Part shown: piece by piece, positions 26,817-35,246 of the stretch | How positions within the stretch are numbered: position 1 is the stretch's first letter | Layout: each line of letters begins with the position of its first letter | NCBI GenBank assembly: GCA_017307755.1 | Contig: JAFKGQ010000013.1 | Coordinates: 248,001 to 312,000, forward strand | Reading direction: 5' to 3' | From: Chitinophagaceae bacterium | GTDB lineage: Bacteria > Bacteroidota > Bacteroidia > Chitinophagales > Chitinophagaceae | DNA: 64,000 nt | Made by a program: the position numbers and the translations under genes | The notes under the pieces: model-generated | What the model saw: only the letters and a program-made list of their open reading frames with translations | Told to the model about the DNA's origin: nothing | The model's database searches: none

Positions 26817-27533
26817 TCATCTTCCCGGCGACGCCGGGTTCTCCTGCACATTAAAAACAAACCCTACCCCATAGACATTGTCGATGCTGATAAACCTTGA
26901 TATGCTGAGATGTTTTCTCAAACGCGAGATGAACACATCCAGGCTGCGGCCCAGAAAATAATCGTTCTCGCCCCAAAGCTGGGTTAATATCTCTTCCCGC
27001 CGGAGGACGCGATTCTCATTCCGGAAAAGATAGTCCAACAGTTCGGATTCCCTGGGCGTAAGCACGATCTCTTTTTGCCTGCCGATCTGCAGCCGTAGCG
27101 TATCCTTATAGAATTGTATATCGCCCCGGATGATGGGGGTACGGCTGACGAGGGCGGCCACGGGCGCCCGCCGGATGATGTTCCTGATACGCAGTACCAG
27201 TTCATCCACGTCAAAAGGCTTGGTGATATAGTCGTCGGCGCCCAGCTTTAGTCCATGCAGCCTGTCGGCTTTTTCATTACGGGCCGTCAGGAATAGAAAG
27301 GCGATATCATACCCCAGTCCCACTATTTTTTCCGCCAGTTGGAACCCATCCATTTCAGGCATGGATACGTCGATAAGGATGATGTTATAGCGCCTTGGGT
27401 CTTTTTTTATTTGTTCATAGGCCAGCTTGCCATTCTGCAGCCAGTCTACTTCAAATTCGGATATTTCCAGGTACTGTTTTACCACGTTACCCAGATCGAC
27501 CTCATCTTCTACCAGAAGCACTCTTGTTTTCAT
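26817..27533 (-). CDS. OmpR-family response regulator
   Basis: 238 residues. Receiver domain about 4-120: E-D-E pocket at 9-11, phospho-acceptor D55 in ILIDVSMPEMDG, and K105 in DYITKPF. The winged-helix DNA-binding domain covers about 135-232 (VLTPRESELLDYLFRNENRV, then SLDVFISRLRKHL). It begins 3 bp after the stop of the histidine kinase gene and is clearly its partner. Location between two glycan-handling regions makes control of the GH92-protease-GH29 genes a plausible but unproven role. Confidence 0.95.
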   Translation of the reverse strand: MKTRVLLVEDEVDLGNVVKQYLEISEFEVDWLQNGKLAYEQIKKDPRRYNIILIDVSMPEMDGFQLAEKIVGLGYDIAFLFLTARNEKADRLHGLKLGADDYITKPFDVDELVLRIRNIIRRAPVAALVSRTPIIRGDIQFYKDTLRLQIGRQKEIVLTPRESELLDYLFRNENRVLRREEILTQLWGENDYFLGRSLDVFISRLRKHLSISRFISIDNVYGVGFVFNVQENPASPGR

Positions 27534-27536
27534 ATT

Positions 27537-28964
27537 TTATAATGGTATACTAATAATAAATGTGCTGCCCTCTCCTTCCAGGGAATGAACGTCTATTTTC
27601 CACCCGTGTGCGTCGACGGCCTGTTTTACGTAAAATAATCCAAGCCCCAGTCCCTTCACCTGTCCATTATTGTTCTTCATATCCCTGTAAAACTTCTCAA
27701 ATGCATGTTTGCGTATCTCCGGGGGCATACCGATGCCATTATCCCGGATGGTAATGCTCAGCCCTTTCCGATCTTCCGCCGTAGTAACGGTGATCTCCTT
27801 ACTATCTCTGTTGTTGTATTTGATGGCGTTGTCAAAGATATACAGAAAGATGGTGGTGAACCAAAACTTGTCGAGCAAGGTGCTATCTCTGACGGCATGC
27901 TTATGGAGGTTAAAGCTTGCATTGGCGCCCGAAAGCTTGAGTCTGTAATCCAGGAGGATCTCTTCCAGCAGGCCATGGACGGAATGTTCTTCTTTTTTCA
28001 GCGGTATCTTATTCATGGTGGTGATCTCCAGCACCTGGCTGATCAACGCCCGCAGCCTTTCCGACTGCCGTTGCACCACTTCCGTCAACGGTCTGATGCT
28101 ATCCTTATTGGAGATGATCTTTTCATTCTGCATAGTCTTGTTGGCGACGATGATGGCAGCCAGAGGCGTATGAAATTCATGGGTGATGCTGTTGATAAAG
28201 TCGGATTTCATTTCAGAAAGCTTCTTCTGTCTGAGCCAGTTGCGAAAAGTGATAAAAAACAGCAATACTACAGAGGCGATAGACAGCAGAGACAGCAAAA
28301 AAGTGGGCATCATCAGCCTGAGTACGGTGAGACGTCTGTTAAGGATGTCCACATGCAGACTGAAGCTGATGCCATAGGAATGGTCCATGAGACTGGTGAC
28401 GCTGAAAAAGCTGGCGGTGTTGCGGCTGGTGATATCCTGCAAGGTACCTCCTATCCGGATGCCGCTGGACGTCTGTATGGCGGGGTCGATATGCGCATAC
28501 CGCTCCCGTTTGTTATAAAGACCGACATATTTGTTGCTCTCAAAGGCGATGTCGATGGATTCGATCAGCAGCGCATATTCCAGCCGTCTGTCGATGTTGT
28601 GTTTTTTTATGATGTTCCTAAGCAGGCTGTCGATGTTGTTTGCTTTCCGCAGCTCCCGGAAAGCGCTGTCACAAACCTTCTGTTTTAACAACGAAAAGGC
28701 TGCCGTGTCTTCTCCATGCAGAAGTTCCAGCCGGGACATGCTCCTGTTGATAAATTCATCCAGTATCTTCTGCCCGCCCGGCATGACCTTGTCGTTGCGT
28801 ATGGCTGCCGAATAATCCGTGTTGATGGCGCCCAGCTCGGCCAGGTAATAGTGGTCGTTCTTTAGCTCGTAGGTATTGTAAAGCAGGAAGAACTGTACGG
28901 AAGAGAGTATCAGCAGACTGACGATAGCGACGATCTTATGTGCAGTAGTAGAATATTTCACCAT
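27537..28964 (-). CDS. Membrane sensor histidine kinase (HisKA/HATPase)
   Basis: 475 residues from the ATG at 28962-28964; a TTG start at 28979 would add five residues. There are two membrane segments (about 8-28 and about 215-240) that bracket a periplasmic sensor region of about 185 residues with no recognised fold. HisKA follows with SITHEFHTPL (phospho-accepting His about H262) and HATPase_c with NAIKYNN, DNGIGMP and GLGLGLFYVKQAV. It forms a two-component system with the OmpR-type regulator 3 bp downstream and is divergent from the GH92 gene. Confidence 0.94.
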   Translation of the reverse strand: MVKYSTTAHKIVAIVSLLILSSVQFFLLYNTYELKNDHYYLAELGAINTDYSAAIRNDKVMPGGQKILDEFINRSMSRLELLHGEDTAAFSLLKQKVCDSAFRELRKANNIDSLLRNIIKKHNIDRRLEYALLIESIDIAFESNKYVGLYNKRERYAHIDPAIQTSSGIRIGGTLQDITSRNTASFFSVTSLMDHSYGISFSLHVDILNRRLTVLRLMMPTFLLSLLSIASVVLLFFITFRNWLRQKKLSEMKSDFINSITHEFHTPLAAIIVANKTMQNEKIISNKDSIRPLTEVVQRQSERLRALISQVLEITTMNKIPLKKEEHSVHGLLEEILLDYRLKLSGANASFNLHKHAVRDSTLLDKFWFTTIFLYIFDNAIKYNNRDSKEITVTTAEDRKGLSITIRDNGIGMPPEIRKHAFEKFYRDMKNNNGQVKGLGLGLFYVKQAVDAHGWKIDVHSLEGEGSTFIISIPL

Positions 28965-29084
28965 TAGCAGTTTTAGCAAACATCCGCACGTTTAATATTC
29001 GTTAACAATCCATTTAATGTCCATTGACAACATGCCGAATGTCCCGTAAATATCTTTATTTCGCCCAAAAATAAATTCCAAAGC

Positions 29085-31385
29085 ATGAAGAAATTCTTTT
29101 TATTCCTGACGATTGCTGCCGGCTTCATGGGCACAGCCAGGCCGCAAATGGTAACAAAGGTCACTGATCCCGTGGATTATGTCAATCCACTGATGGGCAC
29201 CCAGTCCACAGGCGGCCTCTCCAATGGTAACACCTATCCATCCATCGCTCTTCCCTGGGGTATGAATTTCTGGACACCCCAGACAGGCAATATGGGCGAT
29301 GGCTGGCAGTATACCTACACCGCCGAAAAGATAAAGGGTTTCAAACAGACGCATCAACCTTCACCCTGGATGAACGACTACGGTGAATTCTCCATCATGC
29401 CGGTGACCGGCGGGCTTCGTTTTACCGAGAATGACAGGCAGTCATGGTTCTCCCATAAAGCGGAGGTCGTCAAGCCGTATTATTACAGCGTCTATCTGGC
29501 GGATTACGACGTCACCACCGAGATAGCGCCTACAGAACGTGCGGCTGCCTTCAGGTTCACCTTTTCAAAGACGGATAGCGCCTTTGTAGTGGTCGACGCT
29601 TATGATAAAGGCTCCTATATAAAGGTGATCCCTTCTGAAAATAAGATAGTGGGTTATTCCACACGCAACAGCGGCGGTGTGGCAAAGAACTTTAAGAACT
29701 ACTTCGTCATCGTCTTTGACAAACCCTTTCTCAGTCAGTCGACCTGGTCGGGCAAGGAGCTAAAGACCGATTCTCTCGAACTGCAGAACAAGCACGTGGG
29801 CGCCATCGTCCGATTTAGCGCGCCCGCACGAGGTTCTGTCGTCAATGCCCGGGTGTCCTCCTCCTTTATCAGTATCGAGCAGGCTGAACAGAACCTGAAG
29901 GAGACGGATAATGCCACCCTGGAATCCATCGCCGCCAAAGGCCGTGACATCTGGAATAAGACCCTCAGCCACATCCTGGTGGAAGGGGGCACCATCGACC
30001 AGGTACGTACTTTTTACTCCTGTCTCTACAGGATGCTGTTCTTCCCTTTAAAACTCTATGAAAAGGATGCCGCCGGAAAGATCATCCATTACAGCCCGTA
30101 CAGCGGCAAGGTAGAAGCCGGCTATCTATTCGCCGGAACGGGTTTTTGGGATACTTTTCGGGCCCTGTATCCCTTTCTGAACCTGGTCTACCCCTCTATC
30201 AACAAGGAGATGCAGGAAGGACTGATCAACGATTATAAGGAAGGCGGCTGGCTGCCGGAATGGTCCAGTCCGGGTTATCGCAGCGTTATGGTGGGTAACA
30301 ACTCCGCGTCGGTGGTGGCGGATGCCTGGCTGAAGGGGCTCAGGGGATATGATATCCATACGTTGTATGAGGCGCTGTTGAAAGATGCAAATAATGAGGG
30401 CCCCATTCCGGCGGTAGGCCGCGATGGAGTGGCTTACTACAATAAGCTGGGCTATGTGCCTTACGATGTAAAGATCAATGAGAATGCCGCCCGGACGTTG
30501 GAGTACGCCTATGACGATTTCACTATTTATAAATTGGGTAAGGCGCTGGGCCGTCCTGCCGAAGAGCTAAAGCTCTATGCACAGCGCTGTCAGAACTACA
30601 AGAACCTCTTCGATCCCGAACACAAGCTCATGCGGGGAAAGAACCAGGACGGCACCTTCCAGTCGCCTTTTAATCCATTCAAATGGGGGGATGCGTTCAC
30701 CGAAGGGAACAGCTGGCATTACAGCTGGAGTGTTTTCCATGATATACAGGGTCTGATAGATCTCATGGGGGGTAAAAAGACCTTTGTACAGATGCTGGAC
30801 TCCGTCTTTATCATGCCGCCTGTCTTTGACGACAGCTATTATGGCGGTGTGATCCACGAGATCAGGGAAATGCAGATCGCAGGTATGGGCCAGTATGCGC
30901 ATGGCAATCAGCCCATTCAGCACATGATCTATCTCTATAACTATGCAGGTGAGCCCTGGAAAGCGCAATACTGGGTAAGAGAGGCCATGCGCAAGCTGTA
31001 TAAGCCCACCCCCGACGGCTATTGCGGCGACGAGGACAATGGGCAGACCTCTGCCTGGTATGTATTCTCAGCCCTGGGCTTTTATTCCGTCTGTCCTGGT
31101 ACGGATCAGTACGTCATGGGTACGCCGCTCTTTAAAAAAGCCACTATCCGGCTGGAGAACGGGAAGACCTTTGTCATCAACGCACCTGCCAGCAGCGAAA
31201 AGAACCTGTACATCCAAAGTGCCGGCCTGAACGGTCAGCCCTATGGAAAAAATTGGGTTTCTCATTTCGACATCCAGAAAGGAGGGGAGCTCAATCTGAC
31301 CCTGGGCGCCGCGCCCAACCAACAGCGGGGGACGGAGCAAGGAGCTTATCCTTACTCGTTCTCTACCGATAAAGATAAACCGTAA
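29085..31385 (+). CDS. GH92 exo-alpha-mannosidase
   Basis: 766 residues with a signal peptide (FLFLTIAAGFMGTARPQ). The N-terminal beta-sandwich begins VDYVNPLMGTQSTGG and includes PSIALPWGMNFWTPQTG; the catalytic (alpha/alpha)6 domain carries DAFTEGNSWHYSW (Glu about 538) and the metal/acid motif GDEDNGQTSAWYVFSALGFY (about 646-665). GH92 enzymes are calcium-dependent exo-acting alpha-mannosidases on N-glycans and yeast mannan. It complements the GH76 endo-mannanases 20 kb away and is followed after 7 bp by a secreted protease. The periplasm is the likely site of action. Confidence 0.95.
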   Translation: MKKFFLFLTIAAGFMGTARPQMVTKVTDPVDYVNPLMGTQSTGGLSNGNTYPSIALPWGMNFWTPQTGNMGDGWQYTYTAEKIKGFKQTHQPSPWMNDYGEFSIMPVTGGLRFTENDRQSWFSHKAEVVKPYYYSVYLADYDVTTEIAPTERAAAFRFTFSKTDSAFVVVDAYDKGSYIKVIPSENKIVGYSTRNSGGVAKNFKNYFVIVFDKPFLSQSTWSGKELKTDSLELQNKHVGAIVRFSAPARGSVVNARVSSSFISIEQAEQNLKETDNATLESIAAKGRDIWNKTLSHILVEGGTIDQVRTFYSCLYRMLFFPLKLYEKDAAGKIIHYSPYSGKVEAGYLFAGTGFWDTFRALYPFLNLVYPSINKEMQEGLINDYKEGGWLPEWSSPGYRSVMVGNNSASVVADAWLKGLRGYDIHTLYEALLKDANNEGPIPAVGRDGVAYYNKLGYVPYDVKINENAARTLEYAYDDFTIYKLGKALGRPAEELKLYAQRCQNYKNLFDPEHKLMRGKNQDGTFQSPFNPFKWGDAFTEGNSWHYSWSVFHDIQGLIDLMGGKKTFVQMLDSVFIMPPVFDDSYYGGVIHEIREMQIAGMGQYAHGNQPIQHMIYLYNYAGEPWKAQYWVREAMRKLYKPTPDGYCGDEDNGQTSAWYVFSALGFYSVCPGTDQYVMGTPLFKKATIRLENGKTFVINAPASSEKNLYIQSAGLNGQPYGKNWVSHFDIQKGGELNLTLGAAPNQQRGTEQGAYPYSFSTDKDKP

Positions 31386-31392
31386 ATAAAAA

Positions 31393-32115
31393 ATGAAGAT
31401 CCTCACCGTCCAAACGATTGCAATTTTCCTGTTGACATTTGCTTCCATACGTGGAATGGCCCAGCATCGGGATCATCATACACCATCCCGGGTACTGACA
31501 GGCGACTCCCTGGTTTCGGGAGGATACCGCCTTATTTTTGCCAGCAATGACGCGGGTCTGGACCCATCGACACGCCAGCACCTGATCGATGTTTTTTTCA
31601 CCGTCTATCCGCAAGAGGTGGCACGGTTCAACAAAAACTCGCTCACAAAGGTGACCTTCTTTGTAGATACGGCCTACAAAGGCGTGGCAGAGACAGGCAA
31701 TGGTGTGGCCCGCTTCAATCCTCTCTGGCTGAAAAAGTACCCGCAGGACGTCGATGTGGTGACGCATGAAGTAATGCATGTGGTACAGGATTATAAAAAT
31801 TACAACCCGGGATGGCTCACGGAAGGGATTGCCGATTATGTACGTTACGTATATGGCGTGAATAACAAAGGCGGCGGATGGACCTTGCCGGATCTCAAGC
31901 CGGGGCAGAGTTATCAGAATGCTTATCGCGTGACGGCCAGGTTCCTCCTGTGGATTGAAAAGAACAAATACAATAAGATCGTCGACGATATGGACAAGGC
32001 CATGCGGGATGGGACATATTCGCCTGAGCTGTGGAAAAAGCTGACGGGTAAGACGGTGGATGAGCTATGGGGCGAGTATACAAAAGATCCGGCGCTGGAG
32101 CTGACGTATAAATGA
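31393..32115 (+). CDS. Basic secretory protein (BSP)-family metalloprotease-like protein
   Basis: 240 residues with a signal peptide (TIAIFLLTFASIRGMAQ). The metal-binding motif H125-E-V-M-H129 is followed by WLTEGIADYVRY, where E144 fits the third zinc ligand. VTFFVDTAYKGVAETGNG and the ATHEVMH-like core match the plant and bacterial BSP family (PF04450), an aminopeptidase-like zinc fold. The stop is 7 bp before a strong terminator hairpin. As the gene directly follows GH92, it may help open glycoproteins to glycosidases. Proteolytic activity is inferred from the intact motif only. Confidence 0.88.
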   Translation: MKILTVQTIAIFLLTFASIRGMAQHRDHHTPSRVLTGDSLVSGGYRLIFASNDAGLDPSTRQHLIDVFFTVYPQEVARFNKNSLTKVTFFVDTAYKGVAETGNGVARFNPLWLKKYPQDVDVVTHEVMHVVQDYKNYNPGWLTEGIADYVRYVYGVNNKGGGWTLPDLKPGQSYQNAYRVTARFLLWIEKNKYNKIVDDMDKAMRDGTYSPELWKKLTGKTVDELWGEYTKDPALELTYK

Positions 32116-32127
32116 TCTATCTTCACT

Positions 32128-32158
32128 GGCCCGTTGCCCGGTCGCAGCGGGCCTTTTT
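32128..32158 (+). terminator. Intrinsic terminator between the protease and GH29 genes
   Basis: GGCCCGTTGC (32128-32137) and GCAGCGGGCC (32144-32153) form a 10-bp stem with one G-T wobble and a 6-base loop, followed by TTTTT (32154-32158). Only 10 bases remain before the GH29 ATG at 32169. Confidence 0.75.
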
Positions 32159-32168
32159 AATACCTTCT

Positions 32169-33566
32169 ATGCGTATAAAGTTTTTAAACTTAGCTGTCCT
32201 GATCTTTCTTTCGACTGTATCCCACGCCCAGGTGTCTTACTCCAACCCCGGTGGTCTGCACGCGCTACAGCAGCAATTCGTGGACCTGCGCTTCGGCATG
32301 TTCATACACTTCAATATTCCTACGTTCGCCAACGCGGATTGGCCTGATCCGGACCTTCCGGCTACCGTGTTCAACCCCGCCAGGCTGGATTGCAATCAAT
32401 GGGCCCGGGCCGCCAGGGCCGCCCATATGTCCTATGGCTGTCTGACAACCAAACATCACAGCGGATTTTGCATATGGGACACGAAGACGACAGATTACAA
32501 TGTAATGCATAGCCCCTTCAAAAGAGATGTGGTCAGGGAATATGTAAATGCCTTTCACGCACAGGGGCTAAAAGTCCTTTTGTATTACTCCATCCTCGAT
32601 ACCCATCATAAACTACGCCCCGGCTTTATTACCCGTCAGCATATCGAAATGATCAAGGCGCAGCTGACGGAGTTGCTGACCAATTATGGTGAGATCACCG
32701 CCCTCATCATTGACGGATGGGACGCCCCCTGGTCCCGTATATCGTATGATGATGTCCCTTTCGAAGAGATCTACACCCTGGTGAAGTCCATCCAGCCCAA
32801 TTGTCTGCTGATGGACCTGAACTCCGCCAAATATCCGTCGGAAGCATTGTTCTATACAGATATCAAATCCTATGAGCAAGGGGCGGGACAGCACATCGCC
32901 AGGGAAGGCAATCGGTTGCCGGCCTTATCCTGTCTGCCGCTGAATTCCGCCTGGTTCTGGAAGACGGATTTCCCCACCAGCCCTGTAAAGGACCCTAAAA
33001 TGCTGGTGAACGATAATATCATTCCCTATAACAAGATCTACGACAACTTTATCCTGAACGTAGCGCCCAACCGCGATGGCCTTATTGACGACAATGCGCT
33101 GGCAGCGCTTGCGGAGATAGGTAAGATGTGGAAGAATGAGGGTCCCGTGGCGACGCTTCCGCCTGTAGAGGCGCCGATCATTTCTTCCAACCTTGCCAAA
33201 CGTCAGCAGACGGAATCCTCCTGGAGTGATGATATGTGGATCATGGATTTTGCCACAGACGATAATTTCAATACTTCCTGGCAATCCAGCCCCATGGTAA
33301 AGGCGCCCTGGTTCCAGGTGTCCTTTGACAAGGATAAAGCCTTCAATACAGTGGTCATCACGGAGGATAAGCCCAACATCAGCCGCTATCGCCTGGAGTA
33401 TTGGCAGAATGGGAGTTGGAAGCCTTTGTTTGAGGGTGAGAACAAGGGGCGGATAAAAATCCACCGGTTCGATCGCAAATGGGGTGGGAAGGTGAGGATC
33501 TCTATCGAGTCCTCCGATACCCCGCCGGCAATAGCCGAGTTCGGAGTGTATGATGAGCGAAGGTAG
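32169..33566 (+). CDS. GH29 alpha-L-fucosidase with C-terminal discoidin-like domain
   Basis: 465 residues from the ATG at 32169, where a good signal peptide begins (MRIKFLNLAVLIFLSTVSHA). An earlier in-frame ATG at 32112 would translate through the terminator. The GH29 barrel has FGMFIHFNIPTF, LTTKHHSGFCIWD, and the nucleophile region ALIIDGWDAPW. After about residue 325 comes a beta-sandwich like F5/8 type C (FATDDNFNTSWQSSP, APWFQVSFDKDKAFN). The enzyme removes alpha-linked L-fucose from glycans. It may not be co-transcribed with the preceding genes in full because of the terminator just upstream. Confidence 0.92.
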   Translation: MRIKFLNLAVLIFLSTVSHAQVSYSNPGGLHALQQQFVDLRFGMFIHFNIPTFANADWPDPDLPATVFNPARLDCNQWARAARAAHMSYGCLTTKHHSGFCIWDTKTTDYNVMHSPFKRDVVREYVNAFHAQGLKVLLYYSILDTHHKLRPGFITRQHIEMIKAQLTELLTNYGEITALIIDGWDAPWSRISYDDVPFEEIYTLVKSIQPNCLLMDLNSAKYPSEALFYTDIKSYEQGAGQHIAREGNRLPALSCLPLNSAWFWKTDFPTSPVKDPKMLVNDNIIPYNKIYDNFILNVAPNRDGLIDDNALAALAEIGKMWKNEGPVATLPPVEAPIISSNLAKRQQTESSWSDDMWIMDFATDDNFNTSWQSSPMVKAPWFQVSFDKDKAFNTVVITEDKPNISRYRLEYWQNGSWKPLFEGENKGRIKIHRFDRKWGGKVRISIESSDTPPAIAEFGVYDERR

Positions 33567-33583
33567 ATCGTGGCCCGTTTTGG

Positions 33584-34018
33584 TTACAGCTGTTTTAGTC
33601 TCTGCAGTCTGGCTTCTTCCACCCTATGAATAAAATCTTCTATCTGCTCATCCCCCATCTGGTCGACAAAAAAGCTGAGTGTGCTGCCCCCTTTGGAATA
33701 AAAGGTCACCTGGTGTCCCCGGGTACTGAGCCAGAGGCTGAGGAAGATGCCGCCCAGGATAAACCCTCCGTATATGGAGGCGATATTTTCCCGGTTGGTC
33801 GAGCTGGCAGCGCCCCAAAAAAATGAGAGAATGGCCAGCATGAGATAATAGGTATTGCTTCTATAGACATTATGAATGGAGCAGATATCTTCCAGGAAAA
33901 TGGTGACCTGGTAGTTCCTGCCATATTTCCTGCTGGTCATATGAAGACGCAGATTGGTCAGAATGATCTTGTCATCGTTGGATCTTACTAATACCGTTTC
34001 ATTGGATAGAAGGTGCAT
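33584..34018 (-). CDS. Membrane protein with bacterial PH-like features, function unknown
   Basis: 144 residues from the ATG at 34016-34018. A longer reading starts at a TTG at 34078 that overlaps the upstream stop. The N-terminal 60 residues are strand-rich (ETVLVRSNDDKIILTNLRLH), like a bacterial PH-type domain. Two membrane segments follow (YYLMLAILSFFWGAAS and YGGFILGGIFLSLWL), then another strand pair and a basic helix (IEDFIHRVEEARLQRLKQL). I do not recognise a named family. It is downstream of the exported protein gene at 34075 on the same strand. Confidence 0.7.
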   Translation of the reverse strand: MHLLSNETVLVRSNDDKIILTNLRLHMTSRKYGRNYQVTIFLEDICSIHNVYRSNTYYLMLAILSFFWGAASSTNRENIASIYGGFILGGIFLSLWLSTRGHQVTFYSKGGSTLSFFVDQMGDEQIEDFIHRVEEARLQRLKQL

Positions 34019-34074
34019 GCAGGTCCTCTTTACCTCAAATATCCGAAAATGTCCGGAAAATGGCCAAATGGCCT

Positions 34075-34785
34075 TCAATGGATATACCCAGCCAGATCCA
34101 GGTTAGCGCGGTTAACGCCATTTTCCATATCCTGGTATTGAATACGCAGCAGGGGCTTATTACCCGGCCCGTGTATCCCCAGGTCTATCTCCACCACCCG
34201 GGCTGTGAGCTGGCCTGCCTGTAAGGTCTTTCCCGCATCGGTCTTTTCCGATCGCCAGGTGTAGCCATCGGACAATCCGTAGGCGGTGGCGGCAGCTGAG
34301 GTGTTGATCCCCGGAACAAAGGGGATGGTGTCTCCTGCGAATATCAGCTCGTTTTTATCGATGTAGAATTCCAGATAGTCCAGAATACGGCCATCCCCCT
34401 CTCCTTTAAAGCTTATTTTTCCATTCTCGCGAAGAATAGTGATCTTTTGGGTATCCACCACTTTTAAGGCGGGATGGACCTTGTCCATGTTCCTTATCCT
34501 CCCGTACTCTTCCCGGGTGATCCCGAACCGTTCATCGTAAGGCAATGACTGTCCTGCAGGGACATGCGCGGCATATTGTTTAAACCAATCCTGATTGGCG
34601 GCAAGGCTATTGTTAAACCTCAAAAGTATATCACGGATGTCGGCCGGAAAGTCGAATTCAGCTATTTCGAACTGACAGGCGCTGTCATGGAATATGGAAT
34701 CGATGAACTTAAAGGCTTCCTTCCGGGATTGCCCAAAGGAGGAATAGCCGGCCAGCAACAGTATAAGGATACAAAACTTCTTCAT
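34075..34785 (-). CDS. Exported protein of unknown function
   Basis: 236 residues with a signal peptide (FCILILLLAGYSSFGQ). The mature part is soluble with no recognised domain. It has a helical N-terminal half (FKFIDSIFHDSACQFEIAEF) and a strand-rich C-terminal half (KISFKGEGDGRILDYLEFYI). It is the upstream member of a two-gene unit with the PH-like membrane protein. The tRNA-Gln promoter region begins just upstream, on the other strand. Confidence 0.7.
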   Translation of the reverse strand: MKKFCILILLLAGYSSFGQSRKEAFKFIDSIFHDSACQFEIAEFDFPADIRDILLRFNNSLAANQDWFKQYAAHVPAGQSLPYDERFGITREEYGRIRNMDKVHPALKVVDTQKITILRENGKISFKGEGDGRILDYLEFYIDKNELIFAGDTIPFVPGINTSAAATAYGLSDGYTWRSEKTDAGKTLQAGQLTARVVEIDLGIHGPGNKPLLRIQYQDMENGVNRANLDLAGYIH

Positions 34786-34802
34786 TATTAAGCAAGATTA
34801 CG

Positions 34803-34810
34803 TATTTTTG
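34803..34810 (+). promoter_or_regulatory. -7 promoter element for tRNA-Gln
   Basis: TATTTTTG matches TAnnTTTG exactly and lies 35 bases before the tRNA. No clear TTG is seen at -33. Transcription would start near 34815. Confidence 0.4.
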
Positions 34811-34845
34811 CGCACTAGACCAGCCGGCCCTGACAGGCCGCCTTT

Positions 34846-34916
34846 TGCCTGATAGTATAATGGTAGTACGTCAGATTCTGGCTCTGATAGTCAAGGTTCG
34901 AGTCCTTGTCAGGCAA
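34846..34916 (+). tRNA. tRNA-Gln (anticodon CUG)
   Basis: A 71-nt cloverleaf. The acceptor stem TGCCTGA/TCAGGCA pairs fully (7 bp) with discriminator A34916. The D-arm region contains TAATGGTAGTA. The anticodon stem is TCAGA/TCTGA with loop TTCTGGC, so the anticodon is CTG at 34878-34880, reading CAG (Gln). The T arm CAAGG-TTCGAGT-CCTTG is perfect. CCA is not encoded. No second tRNA is seen nearby. Confidence 0.95.
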
Positions 34917-34993
34917 CTCCCCCAAAAAACTTCCCGTCTGTTGTAATAGACAATTGATCTATTTTTATTCACCCCACTAACGTTGATTTACCT

Positions 34994-35179
34994 ATGGAAG
35001 CGGATTATTCCTTTCTTCTGAAGCAGCTCCCAACAGCCGGCATCTGCCTGTTGCTTTTTGCCCTTGGCTATTGGCTGGGGACGCGGAAAAGTAAAAAGCT
35101 CCTTAAACAAATGGCCAAGATGGAAAAAAAGATCATGGATCTGAATACTGAGCTGTTGTATGGAACATCCAAAAAATAG
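34994..35179 (+). CDS. Small membrane protein, function unknown
   Basis: 61 residues: a short N-terminus, one membrane helix (TAGICLLLFALGYWLG) and a basic coiled-coil tail (RKSKKLLKQMAKMEKKIMDL). It lies 77 bp after the tRNA. The stop codon region is part of a stable hairpin that serves as terminator for the opposite strand. Real coding is supported by the coherent single-span topology, but the gene is short. Confidence 0.6.
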   Translation: MEADYSFLLKQLPTAGICLLLFALGYWLGTRKSKKLLKQMAKMEKKIMDLNTELLYGTSKK

Positions 35180-35199
35180 CCCCCGGAACCACCGGGGGC
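35171..35199 (-). terminator. Intrinsic terminator after the M28 peptidase gene
   Basis: GCCCCCGG (35179-35186) and CCGGGGGC (35192-35199) form a perfect 8-bp stem with a 5-base loop. On the minus strand the stem is followed by TATTTTTT. The stem begins at the last base of the stop codon of the plus-strand small membrane protein gene. Confidence 0.7.
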
Positions 35200-35213
35200 C
35201 GCTAAACTAATGA

Positions 35214-35230
35214 GCGCCGGACTGCGGCGC
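35214..35230. other. Second hairpin between the convergent genes
   Basis: GCGCCG and CGGCGC form a 6-bp stem around GACTG. There is no T-run on either side. It lies just beyond the M28 stop and may add to 3'-end stability. Confidence 0.4.
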
Positions 35231-35246
35231 CCGTTATCCAAATATT

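Noticed and set aside
26824..26838. Hairpin CCCGGC-GAC-GCCGGG between convergent sigma and regulator genes
   Set aside because: It lies within the regulator coding sequence and has no T-run on either strand, so I do not call it a terminator.
27705..28688. 327-residue open frame on the plus strand
   Set aside because: It lies wholly opposite a well-defined histidine kinase gene, has no recognisable domain and an amino-acid composition expected from an antisense frame.
29024..29058. Promoter candidate for GH92 (TTG and TATCTTTA)
   Set aside because: The spacer is 24 bases, longer than the usual 19-21, and the last consensus base differs; not listed as a feature.
34825..34845. Hairpin CGGCC-CTGACA-GGCCG before the tRNA
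   Set aside because: The stem is only 5 bp with a short TTTT, and it would stop transcription from the likely tRNA promoter; it is more likely part of the tRNA leader or chance.
34846..34993. tRNA-Gln as attachment site of an integrated element
   Set aside because: No integrase, direct repeat of the tRNA 3' end or phage-like gene is seen on either side.
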